Source of the DNA: Sphingomonas bacterium
GTDB lineage: Bacteria; Pseudomonadota; Alphaproteobacteria; Sphingomonadales; Sphingomonadaceae
Direction: 5' to 3'
Assembly: GCF_903642285.1 (NCBI RefSeq)
Contig: NZ_CAHJWJ010000028.1
Coordinates: 1 to 39,017 of the forward strand
DNA: 39,017 nucleotides
The translations under genes and the position numbers were made by a program. The notes under the pieces are model-generated. The model was not told where the DNA came from and searched no databases. It saw only the letters and a program-made list of their open reading frames with translations. Positions 34,639 to 39,017 of this stretch are shown piece after piece (within the stretch, counting starts at the first letter, position 1; the number at the start of each line of letters is the position of its first letter).

Positions 34639-35901
34639 ATGGCGAAGGCCGCACCGGAAGGACTCATCACCGCGCTCGACATCGGATCGTCGAAGGTGTC
34701 GGCGATGATCGCGCAGAAAGGCGATGGCGGCGAACTGATCGTGCTCGGCACCGGCCAGCGCGAAAGCCGCGGCGTCAAGCGCGGCTATATCGCCGACATG
34801 GCCGCGACCGAAGCCGCCGTGCGTGAGGCGGTCGAGCAGGCGGAGCGGATCGCGGGGATCAACATCGAGAATGTGTGGGTCGGCTTCTCCGCGGGCGGCC
34901 TGGTCAGCGACGTCGCCGAGGTCGAGTTCGAGCTGGGCGGCCACCGCGTCGAGCAGCAGGACATCGACGCGCTGCTGGCGGCGGGGCGCAACTCGATCGA
35001 CCCGCAGGGGCGCATGGTGCTGCACGCGCAGCCGGCGCTCTACACGCTGGACGGGCTGACCGGGGTCAAGAAGCCGCTGGGGCTGCATGCCGACCGGCTG
35101 GGCGTCCATATCCATGTCGTCGCCGCGGACGGATCGCCGGTGCGCAACCTCGATCTGTGCGTCCGGTCGGCGCATCTGGAGGTGAAGTCGATCATCGCAT
35201 CGCCGGTCGCCACCGGGCTCGCGTGCCTGAGCGAGGAAGAGCGCGAACTCGGCGTCGCGCTGGTTGAGATGGGCGCGGGGATCACCAACGTGTCGCTGTT
35301 CGCGGGCGGGATGCTGGTCGGGCTGACGTCTATTCCCGTGGGGGCGCAGGACATCACCGACGATATCGCCTCCGCCTTCGGCACCCGGCGACAGAATGCC
35401 GAGCGGATGAAATGCTTTCACGGTTCGGCCAACGCGTCCCCGCGCGACAATCACGACATGATCCCCGTCATGCCGATTTCCGCCGAAGACGGTGCTGGTG
35501 ACGGGATGCAGATCACCAAGGCGCAGTTGATCAGCGTCATCCGCCAGCGGCTGGAATATCAGATGGGCGAAGTACGCAAGGCGCTGACCGCGCTGAAGTT
35601 CGAAGGGCCGGTGGGGCGGCAGGTCGTACTGACCGGCGGCGGCGCGGAACTGAAGGGCGTGGCGGACTATGCGCAGGCGGCGCTCGGCCGGTCGGTCAGG
35701 ATCGGGCGGCCGCGCGGGCTGACCGCCTTGCCCGAGGCGCATGGCGGGCCGGCATTCGCGACGCTGGCGGGCTTGGCCTTCTACGCGGCGACCGATCCGG
35801 TCGACCTGCGCGCGCTCGCGCCGCAGCCGCAGACCGTTCATCGAACCCGCGGGCTCGGCATGTTCCGCAAGCTGATGCAGACTGCGCGAGCGAATTATTG
35901 A
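34639..35901 (+). CDS. ftsA: FtsA, actin-like membrane tether of FtsZ
   Basis: A 420-residue actin-family ATPase. [19 protein letters not shown] (about 8-26) is phosphate loop 1, then the 1C subdomain that replaces the actin 1[20 protein letters not shown] is phosphate loop 2, and [18 protein letters not shown] the adenosine loop. The C-terminal [17 protein letters not shown] is the amphipathic helix that anchors the Z-ring to the inner membrane. ATG 34639 follows a purine-rich GGGAAGG stretch. A 115-base gap with no palindromic element separates it from ftsZ, the main non-coupled junction of the cluster and a likely site of a separate ftsZ promoter. Confidence 0.96.
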   Translation: MAKAAPEGLITALDIGSSKVSAMIAQKGDGGELIVLGTGQRESRGVKRGYIADMAATEAAVREAVEQAERIAGINIENVWVGFSAGGLVSDVAEVEFELGGHRVEQQDIDALLAAGRNSIDPQGRMVLHAQPALYTLDGLTGVKKPLGLHADRLGVHIHVVAADGSPVRNLDLCVRSAHLEVKSIIASPVATGLACLSEEERELGVALVEMGAGITNVSLFAGGMLVGLTSIPVGAQDITDDIASAFGTRRQNAERMKCFHGSANASPRDNHDMIPVMPISAEDGAGDGMQITKAQLISVIRQRLEYQMGEVRKALTALKFEGPVGRQVVLTGGGAELKGVADYAQAALGRSVRIGRPRGLTALPEAHGGPAFATLAGLAFYAATDPVDLRALAPQPQTVHRTRGLGMFRKLMQTARANY

Positions 35902-36016
35902 CGAAACAGGGCGGACTTGCGCTTTCGGCTGGCACCATGCGATCCGATGGGGCATCAAGGTTAATCAGGGGCTCGGGCGTAGCGTTCCACCGGGCAAGGG
36001 GCTGGAGATACAGGCG

Positions 36017-37573
36017 ATGAGCATCGAATTCCTTTCTCCCGAAGTGGACGAACTCACTCCGCGCATCGCGGTGATCGGCGTCGGCGGCGCGGGCGGCAAC
36101 GCGATCGCGAACATGATGCGCGCCGACGTGCAGGGCGTCGACTTCCTCGTCGCGAACACCGACGCGCAGGCGCTGAAGCAATCGACCGCGCCGCAGCGCA
36201 TCCAGCTTGGCGCGAAGATCACGCAAGGGTTGGGCGCTGGCAGCCGTCCCGAGATCGGCCGCGCCGCCGCGGAAGAGACGATCGACAGCCTGGCCAAGCA
36301 ACTGGAAGGCACGCACATGGTCTTCATCGCCGCCGGCATGGGCGGCGGCACTGGGACGGGCGCGGCACCGGTGATCGCCAAGGCGGCGCGCGACATGGGC
36401 ATATTGACCGTCGGCGTCGTGACCAAGCCGTTCGCGTTCGAGGGCAATCGGCGGTCGAAATCCGCCGAGGCGGGCATAGAGGAACTGCAGAAATACGTCG
36501 ACACGCTGATCGTCATTCCCAACCAGAACCTGTTCCTGATCGCCAACGCGAACACCACCTTCAAGGAGGCGTTCACGATGGCGGACGAGGTGCTGCAGCA
36601 GGGCGTGCGCGGCATCACCGACCTGATGGTAATGCCCGGCCTCATCAACCTCGACTTCGCCGACGTCCGCTCGGTGATGCAGGAAATGGGCAAGGCGATG
36701 ATGGGCACCGGCGAGGCGTCGGGCGACAACCGCGCGCTGGAAGCGGCGCAGAAGGCGATCGCCAACCCGCTGCTCGACGGCGTGTCGATGCAGGGTGCGA
36801 AGGGCGTCATCATCTCGATCACCGGCGGCGACGACATGCGCCTGCTCGAGGTCGACGAGGCGGCGAACCATATCCGCGATCTGGTCGATCCGGACGCGAA
36901 CATCATCTGGGGATCGGCGTTCAATCCCGAGCTGGAGGGCAAGATCCGCGTGTCGGTCGTCGCCACCGGCATCGAGGCTAGCGCGCGCCCCGCGATGGTC
37001 GCCGAACCCACGCGCAGCTTCAGTTTCGGCGGCGCGCGCAAGGGGGAGGACACCGCCACCTCGTTCCGCCCGAGCGAACCCGCTGCGCCGGCCGCGACCG
37101 CGACCGCGCCGGTCGCCGAACCGGCCCCGGCCCCGGCCCAGGCTCCAACGCCCGTCGCAGCGGCGCAGGACCATGCCACCGCCGACGCCGCAGCCGCCGA
37201 TGCCAAGCCCGAGACCGCCGATGCAGCGGATGAGGAACTGGTGCTCGGTGCGGAGACGATCGTATCTGCCCCGCCGCGCACGTTCGACGACGGCGCGTTC
37301 GGTGCCTCGACCGCCCCGGTGACGCCGTCCGCCGCTGCCCCGGTACCGTCCTTCGGCACGCCCTCCGCCGATGGTGGCCGGCGCCGCTGGATCGCACCGG
37401 GGGCCGAAGCGCCTGCCGCCGCCGAACCGGTGGCGACTCCGCGGGTCAAGCTGGGCGGAACGCTGTTCGAACGCATGTCCAACGCCGCGCGCGGCACCGC
37501 GCGCGAAGAGGATGCCCCCGAAGACCCGCCGCTCGATATCCCGCGCTTCCTGAACCGGCAGAATAACCAGTAG
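36017..37573 (+). CDS. ftsZ: FtsZ, tubulin-like division GTPase
   Basis: A 518-residue GTPase that forms the division ring. [18 protein letters not shown] starts the GTPase domain, [15 protein letters not shown] (GGGTGTG at about 109-115) is the tubulin signature, and [11 protein letters not shown] is the T7 loop that activates GTP hydrolysis in the next subunit. After about residue 322 comes a linker of about 180 residues rich in Ala, Pro and Glu, much longer than in E. coli and usual for this order. The C-terminal [12 protein letters not shown] (about 507-518) binds FtsA and other partners. ATG 36017 follows GGCTGGAGA. No second ftsZ is seen. Confidence 0.97.
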   Translation: MSIEFLSPEVDELTPRIAVIGVGGAGGNAIANMMRADVQGVDFLVANTDAQALKQSTAPQRIQLGAKITQGLGAGSRPEIGRAAAEETIDSLAKQLEGTHMVFIAAGMGGGTGTGAAPVIAKAARDMGILTVGVVTKPFAFEGNRRSKSAEAGIEELQKYVDTLIVIPNQNLFLIANANTTFKEAFTMADEVLQQGVRGITDLMVMPGLINLDFADVRSVMQEMGKAMMGTGEASGDNRALEAAQKAIANPLLDGVSMQGAKGVIISITGGDDMRLLEVDEAANHIRDLVDPDANIIWGSAFNPELEGKIRVSVVATGIEASARPAMVAEPTRSFSFGGARKGEDTATSFRPSEPAAPAATATAPVAEPAPAPAQAPTPVAAAQDHATADAAAADAKPETADAADEELVLGAETIVSAPPRTFDDGAFGASTAPVTPSAAAPVPSFGTPSADGGRRRWIAPGAEAPAAAEPVATPRVKLGGTLFERMSNAARGTAREEDAPEDPPLDIPRFLNRQNNQ

Positions 37574-37595
37574 GTCTGCTTTCATGGTACTATTT

Positions 37596-37701
37596 GCCTC
37601 CCCGGCGAAGGCCGGGGTCCAATTGCCGAGGTCGAGGTAACGAGGGACATCGCGCCATCGTGGCCGTTCCGCCGCTGGACCCTGGCCTTCGCCGGGGAGG
37701 C
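37596..37701. repeat. Palindromic element downstream of ftsZ
   Basis: 26-bp inverted repeats (37596-37621 and 37676-37701) with one mismatch, of the same GGCGAAGGCCGGGG type as the murB/ddl element, enclose about 54 bases. The first arm begins 22 bases after the ftsZ stop, so it may cap or end the dcw transcript, although no T run follows. Confidence 0.82.
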
Positions 37702-37733
37702 TCATCAATACGTTCGGTCTGCTCGACCTGCCG

Positions 37734-37808
37734 TTCTCCTGCGAACGCAGGTGCCATGATATCAGGGTACGCCGCTCGTGGCCCCGGGCTCCTGCTTTCG
37801 CAGGAGAA
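37734..37808. repeat. Second palindromic element downstream of ftsZ
   Basis: Arms TTCTCCTGCGAACGCAGG (37734-37751) and CCTGCTTTCGCAGGAGAA (37791-37808) pair with one mismatch around about 39 bases. The 369-base gap between ftsZ and the TPR gene holds this and the preceding element. Nothing gene-like was found in the remaining bases (37809-37942). Confidence 0.78.
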
Positions 37809-37942
37809 TACCGATCCCGACAGATTGCCGAGCATGATAACGTGGAGCTACCCGCTTCGTCGCCGCATGGGCTCGTTTCATCGTGGTGCCGACAGCGCCA
37901 TGTTGCCGTCCGCGCGGCTCTGGCCTCTAGCATCGCCGACGC

Positions 37943-39017
37943 ATGCATTTCCGTTCGATCCCCTTCCTGTCGCTCGCGCTCGCCCTCGCGATCGTTCCCG
38001 CCCCCGCCGATGCACAGGCGGTGGTGCAGCCGTTGCCGGGGACGACCGATGCCGATCGGCTTGCCGATCAGGTCCACCGTCTCGCGGCGAACCCGCAGGA
38101 CCTCGACGCGCTCGTCACCGCTGGCGCGCTGTCGATCAAGCTCGATGACCTGACCGCCGCTGCGGCGTTCTTCACGCGCGCGGACAAGGTCGATCCGCGC
38201 AGCGCGCGGGTGAAGGCGGGGGAGGCGTCGCTGCTGGTCCGCAACGAGCGTCCGGGGGAAGCGCTGCGGTATTTCGCACAGGCGGAAAGCTACGGCCTTG
38301 CGCCCGAGGCATTCGCCGCCGATCGCGGCCTGGCCTATGATCTGGTGGGCGATCAGCCGCGCGCGCAACGCGATTATCGGCTGGCGCTGAAAGCGACCCC
38401 GAACGACGACGAGACGATCCGGCGTTACGCATTGTCGCTCGGCATTTCGGGCAAGAAGCAACCGGCGCTCGATACGCTCGCGCCGTTGCTGACGAAGACC
38501 GATCGCGGCGCATGGCGGTCGCGGGCGTTCGTGCTGGCGATGAATGGCGATATCGCGGGCGCGGAGCATATCGCGACGACGATGATGCCCGGCGGGATGG
38601 CGCTGGGGTTGCAACCGTTTTTCGAGCGTCTGCCGATGCTCGACCCGATCGACCGCGCGTTCGCGGTGCATTTCGGCGAAGTCCGGACCAGTCCGGAGCG
38701 AGTCGCCGATGCGCGCCTGGCACCGGCGACGACACCGCTGCCCCCGGAACCCGTCGCGGTCGCTGCGGTGGCGGTCCGGCCCACGCCCGAGCCACGCCAC
38801 GGCCGCAAGGATCGCCGCGGTCGCAGCGTGCCGACGTCGGCTCAGGCCGCTCCGGCCGCGCCGGTTCAGGTGGCGCAGGCGGCCGTGCTTCCGCCGATCC
38901 CGACGCCGCGTGGGCAGCGCCCTGCCGCGACGGCGGTACCGGCGCTGGCGATACCCCTGACACCGCCTGTCGCGGTCGCGGCGATCGCTCCGCGCGCGAC
39001 GGTCCCGCCGGCCGTCG
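37943..39017 (+). CDS. Secreted TPR-repeat protein, 3' end outside window
   Basis: At least 358 residues are visible and the frame is open at the edge. A signal peptide is clear (MHFRSIPFLSLALALAIVPA, with likely cleavage after ADA near residue 24). Residues about 40-180 are helical repeats of TPR type: LTAAAAFFTRADKVDPRSAR, PGEALRYFAQAESYGLAPEA and QPRAQRDYRLALKATPNDDE. From about 255 it turns into a Pro/Ala/Arg-rich linker. A C-terminal SPOR domain would fit such periplasmic proteins next to ftsZ in related genomes, but it is not in view. ATG 37943 has no strong Shine-Dalgarno; it is chosen for the signal peptide. Confidence 0.8.
   Translation, partial: MHFRSIPFLSLALALAIVPAPADAQAVVQPLPGTTDADRLADQVHRLAANPQDLDALVTAGALSIKLDDLTAAAAFFTRADKVDPRSARVKAGEASLLVRNERPGEALRYFAQAESYGLAPEAFAADRGLAYDLVGDQPRAQRDYRLALKATPNDDETIRRYALSLGISGKKQPALDTLAPLLTKTDRGAWRSRAFVLAMNGDIAGAEHIATTMMPGGMALGLQPFFERLPMLDPIDRAFAVHFGEVRTSPERVADARLAPATTPLPPEPVAVAAVAVRPTPEPRHGRKDRRGRSVPTSAQAAPAAPVQVAQAAVLPPIPTPRGQRPAATAVPALAIPLTPPVAVAAIAPRATVPPAV

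Noticed and set aside
23741..37808. CRISPR-like repeat array
   Set aside because: The repeats are scattered inverted-repeat elements with no regular direct-repeat and spacer structure, and no cas genes are present.
35696..38800. 1034-codon minus-strand open frame across ftsA, ftsZ and the TPR gene
   Set aside because: Antisense shadow: it crosses three well-supported plus-strand genes and intergenic repeats, with low-complexity Arg/His-rich translation.

Overview
The window is GC-rich alphaproteobacterial chromosome, most like Sphingomonas or a close relative in Sphingomonadales. The basis is gene content and order (NDUFA12-like gene, DUF2155 and aat side by side; a long-linker FtsZ; an Ala/Pro-rich FtsL), strong third-position GC, and many short GC-rich palindromes of the kind common in sphingomonad genomes. 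No phage, transposase, CRISPR array, tRNA or rRNA was seen.

Layout. (1) 1-2583: pyrC-like (cut by the window edge) and pyrB on the minus strand, a divergent 2OG-Fe(II) oxygenase, and a universal stress protein. (2) 2702-8368: dihydrolipoyl acetyltransferase (E2), a small membrane protein, an acyl-CoA thioesterase, a Phd/PIN toxin-antitoxin pair with its own promoter and operator, dihydrolipoyl dehydrogenase (E3), and a multi-pass membrane protein of unknown role. (3) 8379-13238: on the minus strand a GGDEF-EAL protein downstream of a fatty-acyl-AMP ligase, then divergent recX. (4) 13312-18315: double cold-shock protein, complex I NDUFA12-like protein, DUF2155 protein, aat (convergent and overlapping DUF2155), a ParA-like ATPase, a lipoprotein with a terminator, a cysteine synthase and a small anchored protein. 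(5) 18539-37573: an uninterrupted division and cell-wall (dcw) cluster: mraZ-rsmH-ftsL-ftsI-murE-murF-mraY-murD-ftsW-murG-murC-murB-ddl-ftsQ-ftsA-ftsZ. (6) 37943-end: a secreted TPR protein, cut by the edge.

The dcw genes supply the cytoplasmic steps from UDP-GlcNAc-enolpyruvate to lipid II (MurB, C, D, E, F, Ddl, MraY, MurG), the septal polymerase and transpeptidase (FtsW, FtsI), the FtsL and FtsQ scaffold, and the FtsA/FtsZ ring. Most junctions are 1-4 base start/stop overlaps, so the cluster looks like one translationally coupled operon. A 10-bp-period repeat upstream of mraZ is a good candidate for the MraZ operator.

The most unusual signal is a set of palindromic elements. In the dcw cluster, four of the five junctions with a gap of more than about 10 bases (before murF, murD, murC and ddl) hold a palindromic element or a remnant of one, and its right arm ends in a purine run placed as the Shine-Dalgarno of the next gene. 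At murC/murB a 142-bp element lies inside what appears to be the murB reading frame. Shorter palindromes sit in frame inside murD and lpdA. These elements therefore seem to have entered coding and translation-initiation sequence of essential genes. All functional statements are read from sequence and family knowledge; no search was run.
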